From Halomonas dongshanensis (lineage in GTDB: Bacteria; Pseudomonadota; Gammaproteobacteria; Pseudomonadales; Halomonadaceae), in contig NZ_JAJISC010000005.1 of the NCBI RefSeq assembly GCF_024790395.1, positions 310,001 to 374,000 on the forward strand: a DNA stretch of 64,000 nt, written 5' to 3'. The notes under the pieces are model-generated. The model was not told where the DNA came from, ran no database searches, and worked only from the letters and a program-made list of their open reading frames with translations. A program made the translations under genes and the position numbers. Shown here in pieces: positions 54,108 to 62,232 of the stretch (position 1 is its first letter; the number at the start of each line of letters is the position of its first letter).

Positions 54108-57100
54108 ATGCGAGATGCCAGTGAGTCCGAGCAACTGACCCTCTTGAGCCATTTTTCCCTGACGCGGAAAAAGGGCGACCTTCTCACTCATTTCAGTTAT
54201 GACAAGGTCAAGGCGCTGCTGGTCTATCTGCTGCTCCATCGTCAACCGGTTAACCGGGCGGCACTTGCGGAACTCTTATGGCCAGACCAGGGGCTGTCGT
54301 CCGGTCGGACCAACTTGCGCCACGCGTTGCACTGCCTGCGTCAGTCGCTAGGCGACGATGCCGACGAAGCGCTTAGCGTCTCGCGCCAAACCATCGCCTT
54401 TCATATTCCTGCTGCCTGGCAGGTCGATCTTCATCAACTTCAGCACCTGCTCGACGAACCCGATGAGTTGGATACCCTGAGTGCCATCTTGGCGTGTTAC
54501 CAAGGCGATCTGGTCGAAGAGCTTCAACTTGCCAACTGCAGCGAATTTCAGCGCTGGCTCGTGCGCGTGCGCAACGAGTGGCGCCAGCGGGTAATTCGCT
54601 TCGCCGAGCAGGTGATCGCGCGTCACGACGATGTACCAACTGAGATGTTGGAGACGCTCGTTAGCCGCTTCTCAGGCTATGGGCCTTTTCACGAGCGCCT
54701 AGTCAAGCAGCTGGCCGAGCATAACCAGATGGCTGCCGCCCACGAGCAGTACAATGCCTATCTGCAGCTCTTGGCGCTTTCGGGTCAGCAGCCCGAGCCA
54801 AGCTTTTTACAGCTAGCGAGCTACTGGTCCGATGGCCAACCCGATCCGCGCATGGTAAGCCCGCAGGGCGCCTTCTCCCGGGCGCTGGCCAACGACAGCA
54901 AGCCGCTACGCGAAGAGGAGATCGAGCTGCGTCAGCTCTCGGTCATGGCGATTCGTTTACAGCTCAAGGGCGATTGCCAAGACCGCGCGGCAACGCGTGA
55001 CTGCCTGGAGCTCCAGATCGAGCTCTTGCGTTGGCTAGAGCAGCAGTGCCGCCATCTTGGCGGGTTTTGGCTACCCGGCGCTACGGGAGGGTTGGGGCTT
55101 GCCTGTTTCGGCACCCACGGCCCGGCGCATCAGTTGGCCGAGCTCGTGGCGCTGTTCGAACACTGCCGCCAAGCGCTGAGCCAAGAGGCGCGCCGCCATT
55201 GGAGCGGCGATGGCGAACCGCCGGTATTCGAGTTGGCAGCCGGGCTGCATAGCGGTCGCGTCGTCTATCTACCCGAGCGTCAGCTAGCCGATCCCTTGGG
55301 TCAGGTGACCCAACTCGCTCTCGAGATGATGGGCGCAGCGGAAGGTAGCGAACTGGTGATCTCCCACGAGGCGAGCCAGCACATGCCACCAGCGCTCGAT
55401 CTGCAGCCGCGTTTGGCCTCACGCGTTATCGCCAGCGACGGCCGGGTCCGTTTGCGTGCCTTGGTGCTGGGTCAAAGCGAAAGCGGCCGCAACGCTTTGC
55501 CGCCGAGTCTGGTCGGGCGCGAGACGTCGCTGCGCACGCTACGCGATGCGCTAGCCCGCGCCGGTATTGGCCTGCGCCAGAGTGTGCTGGTGCGCGGGCC
55601 TTCGGGCATGGGTAAATCGGCGCTACTGGTGGCGTTTCGCCAATTAGAGCTGAGCCGTGAGGCAAGCATCTGCTGGCAACCGGCTACTCGGCTATCGATT
55701 CTCGAACCCTACGGCGTCGCGCGCCAGCTGCTCGCTTGGCATTTGGATACCGCACCGACACAAGCACTGTTGGCGCGGCTACAGCAGACGCTCGCTATGG
55801 AGACGCTGAGTGACGAACGCCAGCAGCTCTTGGAAGAGGCGCTGGGGGTGCGCGACGTTCACGAGATTGCCCGGCTGACCCAAAGTGGCGAAGCAGTGGA
55901 GCTCGTCGTCTCGCTGCTGCACCGCCTGGTGATCCATATTGCCCAGTACCGCACCTTGGTGTTGATGCAGGACGATTTACAGTGGTTGGACGAACCCTCC
56001 TATAAAGTTCTTGCCGGGCTACAGGCGCGCCTACCCATCAATACCGCTTTCTTGCTGGTAGCGAGCCATCATGGTCGCGAACCGCTGCCGGTCAAGCTGC
56101 ACTGGGATCAGCAGATCGTGCTTGGGCCTCTGGATGCCTTGCAGTCTTCACGGCTGCTCTCCCAGCTATCGCGGCGTTACCGTATTCACTTAAGCCCGCG
56201 CTTGCGCAACCAGATCATCGAGCGCTGCGAGGGCGTACCGCTTTATCTCCAAGAGATTTGCCGTCGCCTCGATATGGACCGTCGCGAAGGGCGCACGATC
56301 CAGTTCGACGAGTTGCCCAAGGGCCTCTTGGGTCTTCTCGCTAGTCGCATCGATCAGTTGGATAATCACCGCGAAATTGCTCACGTGGCGGCGGTGCTAG
56401 GTAAGCGCTTTCGGCTTGATTTTCTGGAAGAGTGCAGCGGCTGGGAGCGGCGGCGGCTTTTGCAGGCGCTCGATCATATGCGCCAGCTCGAAATCGTCGA
56501 GCCGGTGGAGCGCGAAAGCGATGCGTTGGAGTATCAGTTCAGCCATCCGCTGTTGCACGAAGCAGCTTACCTGTCGTGCCCACGTGATGTACGTATCGAT
56601 CTACACCAGCAGTTCGTGCGCCTGATCGAGGAGCGTTTTCCCATGTGGATTAGCCGCCACCCGGGCGACTTCGCCACCCATCTACGCCGCAGCGGCCACT
56701 ACGCCCGTGGTGCACGCTACTTCGAGCTTGCTGCGCGCGAAGCGTTGAAGGTGAGCGCCAATCGTACGGCACTGCGCATGGCAGACTTTGGCTTGGCGAG
56801 CCTGCGCCACGTGGGCGAGCATGAACTCGAGCGTGAAGTGAGCCTGCTCACCGTGCGCGGGCAGGCGGCTTTTGCGCTGGAAGGGCACGGCTCGCCGATG
56901 GCCCATGAAAGCTTTGCGCGCGCCAAGGCACTGCTCGAACCGCTGGAGTCGCTGGGGTTGGACGACCCTGCCGATCTCGAACAGGTGTTTTTGGTCAAGT
57001 GGGGGCTCTGGGTGGGCTGCAGCCAGCGCTATGCCCATAGCGACGCCTTTGCCCTTGCCGCCAAGCTCGATGAACTCGCCGGACGTTTGGCCGATCCGCG

Positions 57101-58013
57101 CTATCAGCGCTTGGCCGACTATGCCCGCGCGCACTGCGAGTATTGGGCGGGGCATATTCAGCAGGCGCACGATCGCTTCGATGCCCTCGATCCGCTCAAT
57201 GCGCCGATGACCATCGAGTGGCTGCCGTTCTCCGAGCACCCGCAAGTGATGGCGGCCTGCTTCCAAGGCTGGGCGCTGTGCTTGAGCGGCGACTATCAGC
57301 GTGCCGAGCGTCACGTGGCTGCTGCCATTCGCCTGGCCGAGCGCGTAGCGCACCCGGGAACGTTGGCCATGGTACTGATCGTGGCCGCAGCGCTCTACCG
57401 CCAGCTAGGGCATATTCATTTGGCCGCCCGCCACGCCGAACGAGCGGCGCTGATCACCATCACGCCCGACCTACAGTTATGGCAGATTTCGGCGCAAGGC
57501 GTGCTTGGCTGGCAGCGCGCTCTGAATGGCGATCCGGCGGGGCTTGCTCAGCTCAGCGAAAGCTTAGATCAGATGGAAGAACTCAAAGGCCGCGATCGCT
57601 ACCAGCGTCCGGTATTGATGTTCGTCGATGCCGCCATCGCCTTGGGAGAGTACGCCAAGGCCGAGGCGTATCTCGAGCGCTGCTATGGCGTTGCGCGTGA
57701 ACGCAATTCGCTCTACTTTGCCGAAATCGCCACCCAGCTTGCCTATGTACGCCACCTGCTTGGCCACGCCGAAGAGGAAGTCAAGCCCCTGCTGGTGCAC
57801 GCCGTAGATCAAGCCCGCGAGCAGGGCAATCGTCATCAGGAGCTCGGCGCTTTGGCGGTATGGCTGGGCCACGTCGCACCTGACGATAGCGTACGCCGCG
57901 AGCGTTTCCATCGCTTGCTCAACGATGTCAGCCACAGCGATGCGCCCGTACTGGCCCGCTGGGGAAGCCTGCTCAATCGCCGTCTATTAGCATCGGAAAA
58001 GGCCGAGGGATAG
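54108..58013 (+). CDS. Giant SARP-like regulator: wHTH-BTAD-cyclase-like-STAND ATPase-TPR
   Basis: 1301 residues. Residues 1-95 resemble the OmpR/SARP winged helix (HFSYDKVKALLVYLLLHRQP, RAALAELLWPDQ, RTNLRHALHCLRQSL). About 95-245 is a bacterial transcriptional activator (BTAD) helical domain. About 275-445 looks like a degenerate class III nucleotide-cyclase domain (RQLSVMAIRL, GLGLACFGTHGPAHQLAELV, AAGLHSGRVVYLPE, SELVISHEASQHM) without obvious metal Asp residues. A STAND/AAA module follows with P-loop GPSGMGKS (497-504) and LVLMQDDLQWLDE (Asp622). The rest, to the end, is TPR-like helices. ATG 54108 has AGGA eight bases upstream; ATG 54099 is also in frame. Target and signal unknown. Confidence 0.88.
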   Translation: MRDASESEQLTLLSHFSLTRKKGDLLTHFSYDKVKALLVYLLLHRQPVNRAALAELLWPDQGLSSGRTNLRHALHCLRQSLGDDADEALSVSRQTIAFHIPAAWQVDLHQLQHLLDEPDELDTLSAILACYQGDLVEELQLANCSEFQRWLVRVRNEWRQRVIRFAEQVIARHDDVPTEMLETLVSRFSGYGPFHERLVKQLAEHNQMAAAHEQYNAYLQLLALSGQQPEPSFLQLASYWSDGQPDPRMVSPQGAFSRALANDSKPLREEEIELRQLSVMAIRLQLKGDCQDRAATRDCLELQIELLRWLEQQCRHLGGFWLPGATGGLGLACFGTHGPAHQLAELVALFEHCRQALSQEARRHWSGDGEPPVFELAAGLHSGRVVYLPERQLADPLGQVTQLALEMMGAAEGSELVISHEASQHMPPALDLQPRLASRVIASDGRVRLRALVLGQSESGRNALPPSLVGRETSLRTLRDALARAGIGLRQSVLVRGPSGMGKSALLVAFRQLELSREASICWQPATRLSILEPYGVARQLLAWHLDTAPTQALLARLQQTLAMETLSDERQQLLEEALGVRDVHEIARLTQSGEAVELVVSLLHRLVIHIAQYRTLVLMQDDLQWLDEPSYKVLAGLQARLPINTAFLLVASHHGREPLPVKLHWDQQIVLGPLDALQSSRLLSQLSRRYRIHLSPRLRNQIIERCEGVPLYLQEICRRLDMDRREGRTIQFDELPKGLLGLLASRIDQLDNHREIAHVAAVLGKRFRLDFLEECSGWERRRLLQALDHMRQLEIVEPVERESDALEYQFSHPLLHEAAYLSCPRDVRIDLHQQFVRLIEERFPMWISRHPGDFATHLRRSGHYARGARYFELAAREALKVSANRTALRMADFGLASLRHVGEHELEREVSLLTVRGQAAFALEGHGSPMAHESFARAKALLEPLESLGLDDPADLEQVFLVKWGLWVGCSQRYAHSDAFALAAKLDELAGRLADPRYQRLADYARAHCEYWAGHIQQAHDRFDALDPLNAPMTIEWLPFSEHPQVMAACFQGWALCLSGDYQRAERHVAAAIRLAERVAHPGTLAMVLIVAAALYRQLGHIHLAARHAERAALITITPDLQLWQISAQGVLGWQRALNGDPAGLAQLSESLDQMEELKGRDRYQRPVLMFVDAAIALGEYAKAEAYLERCYGVARERNSLYFAEIATQLAYVRHLLGHAEEEVKPLLVHAVDQAREQGNRHQELGALAVWLGHVAPDDSVRRERFHRLLNDVSHSDAPVLARWGSLLNRRLLASEKAEG

Positions 58014-58072
58014 GGCTAAGAAATAGGGCTAAGAAATAGGACTAAGAGATAGGGTGAAGGGATAGCGCTAGG
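58009..58072. repeat. Degenerate 13-bp tandem repeat, about five copies
   Basis: Units GATAGGGCTAAGA, AATAGGGCTAAGA, AATAGGACTAAGA, GATAGGGTGAAGG and GATAGCGCTAGG follow one another. The array begins in the last codons of the regulator and fills the gap to the convergent YkgJ-family gene. It contains stop codons in more than one frame. Confidence 0.9.
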
Positions 58073-58364
58073 CGTTATCGGTCAGGCGCTGGAGCGATGC
58101 GATGTTTTCCAGTGCCTGATCTCGGCTCTCGCCGCAGAGCCAGGTCTCGAAGCTGAACTGAGCGCATACCGCTGGGCGCCGCGGGTCGTCAAAGAGCTTG
58201 CAGAGGTTCGTGGCATCGAGCTGAATGCAGCGCACCCCGGCCGGTTTGCCTTCGGGCATGCCGGGTATGGCTGAGGTGATAGACGGTGCGATGCAGCACG
58301 CTCCGCAGCCCGCCCGGCACTCGTCTTTGGCGGCGCCTACCGTTGCAATCAGCCTCTGCGTCAC
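58068..58364 (-). CDS. YkgJ family cysteine-cluster protein
   Basis: 98 residues with the metal-binding cysteine pattern of the YkgJ/CxxCxxCC family: ECRAGCGACC near residue 16-25, then CIQLD, CKLF, and PAVCAQF. Members probably bind zinc or an iron-sulfur cluster; function unknown. Its ATG overlaps the stop of the QueD-like gene by four bases, so it belongs to the queC-queE-queD-like operon. Confidence 0.85.
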   Translation of the reverse strand: MTQRLIATVGAAKDECRAGCGACCIAPSITSAIPGMPEGKPAGVRCIQLDATNLCKLFDDPRRPAVCAQFSFETWLCGESRDQALENIASLQRLTDNA

Positions 58365-59206
58365 GGCAACGCCCGGGCAGTTGCGCCCTTGTCGATGCCC
58401 TCGAAAGCAACGACGTGGGTAGGCTTGGCGCTTTTTTCGGCAATGCGTTTGGCCAAGTGCCGCGCAATGTTCTCGACGGTGGTCGGCCAGGGCATTATCA
58501 CGCAGCGCTCCTTGGGCAGGGTAAGCGAAAACTCGCCTTGGCTCGACGTATAGCGACAGGTCAGTTCACTCGAGGGCGTGGTGTCACTTTCGTCAGCCAC
58601 GATATCGCTGGCATCGATGAAGTAGCGATTGTCGAGCCAACTGATCCACTCGCTCTCAAGCCCCGGTTGGCGGCGGTTCTCCTGCCAAATTTCCAAGCGT
58701 GAACGGTGCCCATGGGCAATACGCTGACAGTTACCCGCATGAAACTTGAGCCCGTGGCTATAGCCGTAGGCGGCGTCGGTGCGCTCCGCGTGAAGCGCCA
58801 AGCGGATGCCTTCGACGTTGACTGGGCGCTGGGTATGAAGCTCATCGCTAAGATGGCGCGAGAGTGCTTCGGCGTCGATACGCGCCCAGGGCAGCAGGCT
58901 GAAGGCTTGGCGCGGGCCGCTAACGCGAAGCGGGTAGGGTGTTTCGAAGCTGACGCTGAGCGTATCGCCCTGCGTTTCGACACGTACGCCGGGTGCGTCG
59001 ATGGGCACCAGCAGGGTGTGGTCGACGCCGCCATCCAACTGGCGCTTGATCCAGGGTTTGACCTCACCAAAATCGAACAGCATTCCATCGCTGCCAAGGG
59101 TGCCATCGAGTACGACGTCGACCTGCCAGCTACAGCCAACAAGGCCGCGTTCGGGACACCAGATCGACACGTCGAGGTGGGTGAGGCGGTTGACGAATAG
59201 GGCCAT
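58361..59206 (-). CDS. Duplicated-domain 6-carboxytetrahydropterin synthase (QueD-like)
   Basis: 281 residues, twice the usual QueD length (about 120). The N-terminal half keeps family elements (GMLFDFGEVKPWIK, GGVDHTLLVP) but has ERGLVGCSW where the zinc-binding HGH should be. The C-terminal half has FHAGNCQRIAHGHRSRLEI, which restores the Cys and the HGH ligands (Cys160, His165, His167). It therefore looks like a tandem duplication with one degenerate and one metal-binding copy. Its start overlaps the queE stop (ATGA). In the pathway QueD makes 6-carboxytetrahydropterin for QueE. Confidence 0.75.
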   Translation of the reverse strand: MALFVNRLTHLDVSIWCPERGLVGCSWQVDVVLDGTLGSDGMLFDFGEVKPWIKRQLDGGVDHTLLVPIDAPGVRVETQGDTLSVSFETPYPLRVSGPRQAFSLLPWARIDAEALSRHLSDELHTQRPVNVEGIRLALHAERTDAAYGYSHGLKFHAGNCQRIAHGHRSRLEIWQENRRQPGLESEWISWLDNRYFIDASDIVADESDTTPSSELTCRYTSSQGEFSLTLPKERCVIMPWPTTVENIARHLAKRIAEKSAKPTHVVAFEGIDKGATARALP

Positions 59207-59850
59207 CAGTCGAATCCTGCTATCTTGTGCGTTTGCAGCGACAGCTGCCACTGCGGGTGGGCGAGGCAATAATCGGTCGCGTGGCGTACTTGGGAGGAGA
59301 CATCTCCCAGAACCGTTCTATCCATGGGCTGCAAATAGAAGTGGCTAAAGCCGAGGTCGGTAAAACGCTCGGGCGGCGCATCCGCCTGGGGGTAGACCAG
59401 TTTCAGCTCGTCGCCTTCGGTCAGCACCAGGGCATTGGCGCCCTTGGGGCTGACGCAGATCCAGTCGATTCCGGGCGGTGGCGCTAGCGTGCCGTTGGTC
59501 TCGACGGCGATCTCGAAGCCGCGGGCGTGGAGGGCGGTGATCAGCGCCGTATCGAGCTGTAGTAACGGCTCGCCCCCGGTAAAGACCACATAGGGCCGAG
59601 CGTGCTGGGCGTCAGTGGGCCAGCGGCTTGCGATATGCTCGGCGAGCTGCTCGGCGGTGGCGAACTTGCCACCCCCCTGGCCATCGGTGCCGATGAAATC
59701 GGTATCGCAGAAGGTGCAGCGCGCCTTGGCGCGGTCGATTTCACGTCCCGACCACAGGTTGCAGCCGCTAAAACGGCAGAACACGCTGGCACGCCCCGCT
59801 CGCGCACCCTCGCCCTGGAGCGTGTAGAACGTCTCTTTGACTTGATACAT
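59206..59850 (-). CDS. queE: 7-carboxy-7-deazaguanine synthase
   Basis: A 214-residue radical SAM enzyme of queuosine synthesis. The cluster cysteines form the CX14CX2C variant (Cys30, Cys45, Cys48 in FSGCNLWSGREIDRAK and ARCTFCDTDF), known from the Burkholderia-type QueE, rather than CX3CX2C. YTLQGEGARAGRASVFCR and VVFTGGEPLLQLD are conserved. The YVVFTGGEP stretch binds SAM. Nine bases downstream of queC. Confidence 0.93.
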   Translation of the reverse strand: MYQVKETFYTLQGEGARAGRASVFCRFSGCNLWSGREIDRAKARCTFCDTDFIGTDGQGGGKFATAEQLAEHIASRWPTDAQHARPYVVFTGGEPLLQLDTALITALHARGFEIAVETNGTLAPPPGIDWICVSPKGANALVLTEGDELKLVYPQADAPPERFTDLGFSHFYLQPMDRTVLGDVSSQVRHATDYCLAHPQWQLSLQTHKIAGFD

Positions 59851-59859
59851 CGAATTTTC

Positions 59860-60582
59860 CTAGGACGTAGGCAGAGCGTAGGGCAGAGGGTCGCTGACCC
59901 CGTTGATGGCAAACGCCTCGAGCCGCTCACGACAGCTGCCACAGCGCCCGCAGGCGAGCGCCTGACCTTCGTAGCAGGTCCAGGTTTGGCCGTAGTCGAG
60001 GCCCATGGCCAAGCCTTCGCAGAGTATCTCGGCTTTACTCGCGTGAAGAAACGGCGCGTGTACCGCGATGGGAGTGAAGTGGGAAAGGCCCGCGGCGTGA
60101 TTCATCGCCTTGACGAATTCGGGGCGGCAATCAGGGTAGAGCACGTGATCGCCGCCGTGGGCGCCGTAGTCGACTCGGTCGGCGCCAATATTGATGGCCT
60201 TGGCAATCGCAAGTGAAAGCAGAATCATGTTGCGATTGGGCACCACGGTAGCGGTAAGGTTTTCTTCACCGTAGTCGCCGTGGGGCATGGCTTGGCTGGC
60301 ATCGGTGAGCGCTGAGCTGTCGATAAGGCCATGAATGGCGCGAATGTCGACGACCTGATGCGCGATACCCAGCGACGCACAGACCGTACGAGCGGTATCC
60401 AGCTCGCGCGCGTGGCGTTGGCCATAGTCGAATGAAAGAGCGGTAACGTCGAGCCCTTCACGCAGCGCGCGGTGAAGCACGGTAAAGGAGTCCATGCCGC
60501 CGGAGTAGATAACCACGGTGGCCTTGGCGTGCGAAGAGGGGGATGTTGCCAAAGGAGAAGGTGAAGCCTGTGTCGAAACCAT
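59860..60582 (-). CDS. queC: 7-cyano-7-deazaguanine synthase
   Basis: A 240-residue ATP-dependent enzyme converting CDG to preQ0. The PP-loop is IYSGGMDSF (residues 25-33); [16 protein letters not shown] follows; the zinc cysteines are in the end segment [20 protein letters not shown]. First gene of queC-queE-queD-like-ykgJ. A TATAAA -10-like element lies about 30 bp before the start. The divergent gap holds a 12-bp palindrome GAGTACGTACTC (60695-60706). Confidence 0.95.
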   Translation of the reverse strand: MVSTQASPSPLATSPSSHAKATVVIYSGGMDSFTVLHRALREGLDVTALSFDYGQRHARELDTARTVCASLGIAHQVVDIRAIHGLIDSSALTDASQAMPHGDYGEENLTATVVPNRNMILLSLAIAKAINIGADRVDYGAHGGDHVLYPDCRPEFVKAMNHAAGLSHFTPIAVHAPFLHASKAEILCEGLAMGLDYGQTWTCYEGQALACGRCGSCRERLEAFAINGVSDPLPYALPTS

Positions 60583-60826
60583 TTGTCTTGCTCGTGATCG
60601 GAGAATTTATACCCTGAGGGGGGCTCAGAGCGCCCGGGATCCGGTCCGGAACGCCGCGCAGTGTACGCAATCCAGACGCCGATGACTAGCGTTCGAGTAC
60701 GTACTCAAAGGAAGTAACTAAGGAACGCAGAACGGAAAATGCTAGGCTAAGCCTTTGAGACGGGCCTTAAGACAGGTCTTTAAAAGCGTGTTTCAAGCAA
60801 GGCCTTTACGCAAGCAGGATGGAACC

Positions 60827-61243
60827 ATGGCAACCATAGAGCACAGTGAAATCGTCCACGCTGCCCCCGAGCGGGTGTTCGAGCTTCTTCGACGCATCGA
60901 GGACTTCGAAACCTATTCGGATTTGATCACCGCCATCGAACCCTTGGGCGACGAGCACTACCGCTGGCACGTGCGTGCGGTCGGCATGGAGTGGGCGTTC
61001 GAGGTAGCGGTCACCGAGATCGATCCGCCCCACGTGCTTGCCTGGGAGTCGGTCGATGGGGTGAAGAATCAGGGCCGTTATCAGCTGCGTGCAGTGGAGG
61101 GTGGCACCGAAGTGTCACTGACGCTGAGCTACGAGATTCGTAATCGGCTGATGGAAAAAGCCGTCAATAAAGCGGCCAAGCCGCTTGTCGGGCGCGTTAG
61201 CCGCCAGATTCTCGAGCGCGTCGAGGCGCGGCTGAATGATTAA
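60827..61243 (+). CDS. SRPBCC (START/Coq10-like) family protein
   Basis: A 138-residue single-domain protein of the polyketide-cyclase/START superfamily: IEHSEIVHAAPERVFELLRR, EDFETYSDLITAIEPLG and the C-terminal helix with KAAKPLVGRVSRQILERVEA. The fold binds a hydrophobic ligand; some relatives are RatA or ubiquinone-binding Coq10. The ATG at 60827 follows AGGATGGA. The next gene overlaps it by eight bases, so the two are likely coupled. Confidence 0.8.
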   Translation: MATIEHSEIVHAAPERVFELLRRIEDFETYSDLITAIEPLGDEHYRWHVRAVGMEWAFEVAVTEIDPPHVLAWESVDGVKNQGRYQLRAVEGGTEVSLTLSYEIRNRLMEKAVNKAAKPLVGRVSRQILERVEARLND

Positions 61244-61907
61244 GTGGCGGCCTCGCCACCCCTGGCGTTGGAGTCTGCTCTTCGCCTTGGCAATGATGCT
61301 CGCTTACATATGGATCTGGCACTCTCCCGACCTTATCGAGGTGAAGCGCTGGGTGTCGGAGGCCTCGCACCACCCTGGGGTGGTTATCGGAGTAATCCTC
61401 TTCATGGTGGTGACCATGATGCTGGGCCTACCGGGTACGCTCGGGCTTTGGTTGATCGCGCCATTCTATCCGCCAGTCGTCGCCACGCTGATGCTTACCG
61501 TGGGGAGTACGCTTGGCGCCTATGGCGCCTATCAGGTCGCTGCCAAGGCGGGCGCACGTTGGCAGCCGGGCGGCCTAACGCTTCGCGTAATGACGTCATT
61601 GGAGCAGCGCAGCGACCTTTTTAGCCAGTGCGCCCTGCGCATCATGCCGGGCTTCCCCCATTCGGTGATCAACTTCGCCGCAGGTTTGCGGCGTATTCCC
61701 CTGCGGCCCTTTATCGCAGCCACGGTGCTGGGGCTCGCCGTGAAGTGGGCGATCTATAGCAGCGCCATCCATAACGCCTTAGAAGCCATCGAGGAGGAGG
61801 ATCCGCTTCAGTGGGAGGTGCTTTGGCCGCTGGCAGCGCTAACGCTACTGCTGCTTGGCGGCGGATGGTGCAAGCGCCGCTGGGAAGCGGCGCGAGAGCG
61901 GGGGTGA
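61236..61907 (+). CDS. VTT-domain (TVP38/DedA-like) membrane protein
   Basis: A 223-residue inner-membrane protein with five or six hydrophobic segments. MMLGLPGTLGLWLIAPFYP, GSTLGAYGAYQVAAKAG and RIMPGFPHSVINFAAGL are typical of the VTT (SNARE-associated) superfamily, thought to move lipids across membranes. It overlaps the SRPBCC gene by eight bases; a lipid-binding protein beside a lipid transporter-like protein is suggestive. Convergent with the DUF2789 gene. Confidence 0.82.
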   Translation: MIKWRPRHPWRWSLLFALAMMLAYIWIWHSPDLIEVKRWVSEASHHPGVVIGVILFMVVTMMLGLPGTLGLWLIAPFYPPVVATLMLTVGSTLGAYGAYQVAAKAGARWQPGGLTLRVMTSLEQRSDLFSQCALRIMPGFPHSVINFAAGLRRIPLRPFIAATVLGLAVKWAIYSSAIHNALEAIEEEDPLQWEVLWPLAALTLLLLGGGWCKRRWEAARERG

Positions 61908-61908
61908 A

Positions 61909-62154
61909 CTAGGTGCGTGGATCGTTGCGCATGGTAGCGTCCAAATGGCCGACGATTTCGGCCCAATCGGCATCGCGCTCGATGGCCTGACGCAAAAAAT
62001 CGGCTTGGCTTTCGTTCCAGCATTCGGCATCGGCCAGTCGCGTTCCCTCTGGAATGGGTGAATGCTGGCGGATGAACGCCTCGATCGACTCCCCGTCCGA
62101 GGGGAGACCCAACTGGGCAAAAAGATCGCTGAAGTGGTGAATCGGCTGTTCCAT
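61909..62154 (-). CDS. DUF2789 family protein
   Basis: 81 residues, acidic, cytoplasmic. HHFSDLFAQLGLPSDGESIE and FIRQHSPIPEGTRLADAECW with ESQADFLRQAIERDADWAEI match DUF2789, a family limited largely to gammaproteobacteria. Function unknown. It ends one base after the VTT gene on the opposite strand. Confidence 0.85.
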   Translation of the reverse strand: MEQPIHHFSDLFAQLGLPSDGESIEAFIRQHSPIPEGTRLADAECWNESQADFLRQAIERDADWAEIVGHLDATMRNDPRT

Positions 62155-62232
62155 GTCGACTCCTAATAGTTAATGAATATGCCCTTACACCATAGCGTTC
62201 CTGAACGATTCTGTCAGCGCTACCCGCACTAT

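Noticed and set aside
58009..58072. CRISPR array
   Set aside because: The units are 13 bp and directly abutting, with no spacers and no cas genes in the window.
60583..60680. Possible preQ1 riboswitch before queC
   Set aside because: A CTGAG-CTCAG hairpin followed by GGTATAAATTC is present, but the conserved preQ1-I core and its A-rich tail are missing; TATAAA is more likely a promoter element.
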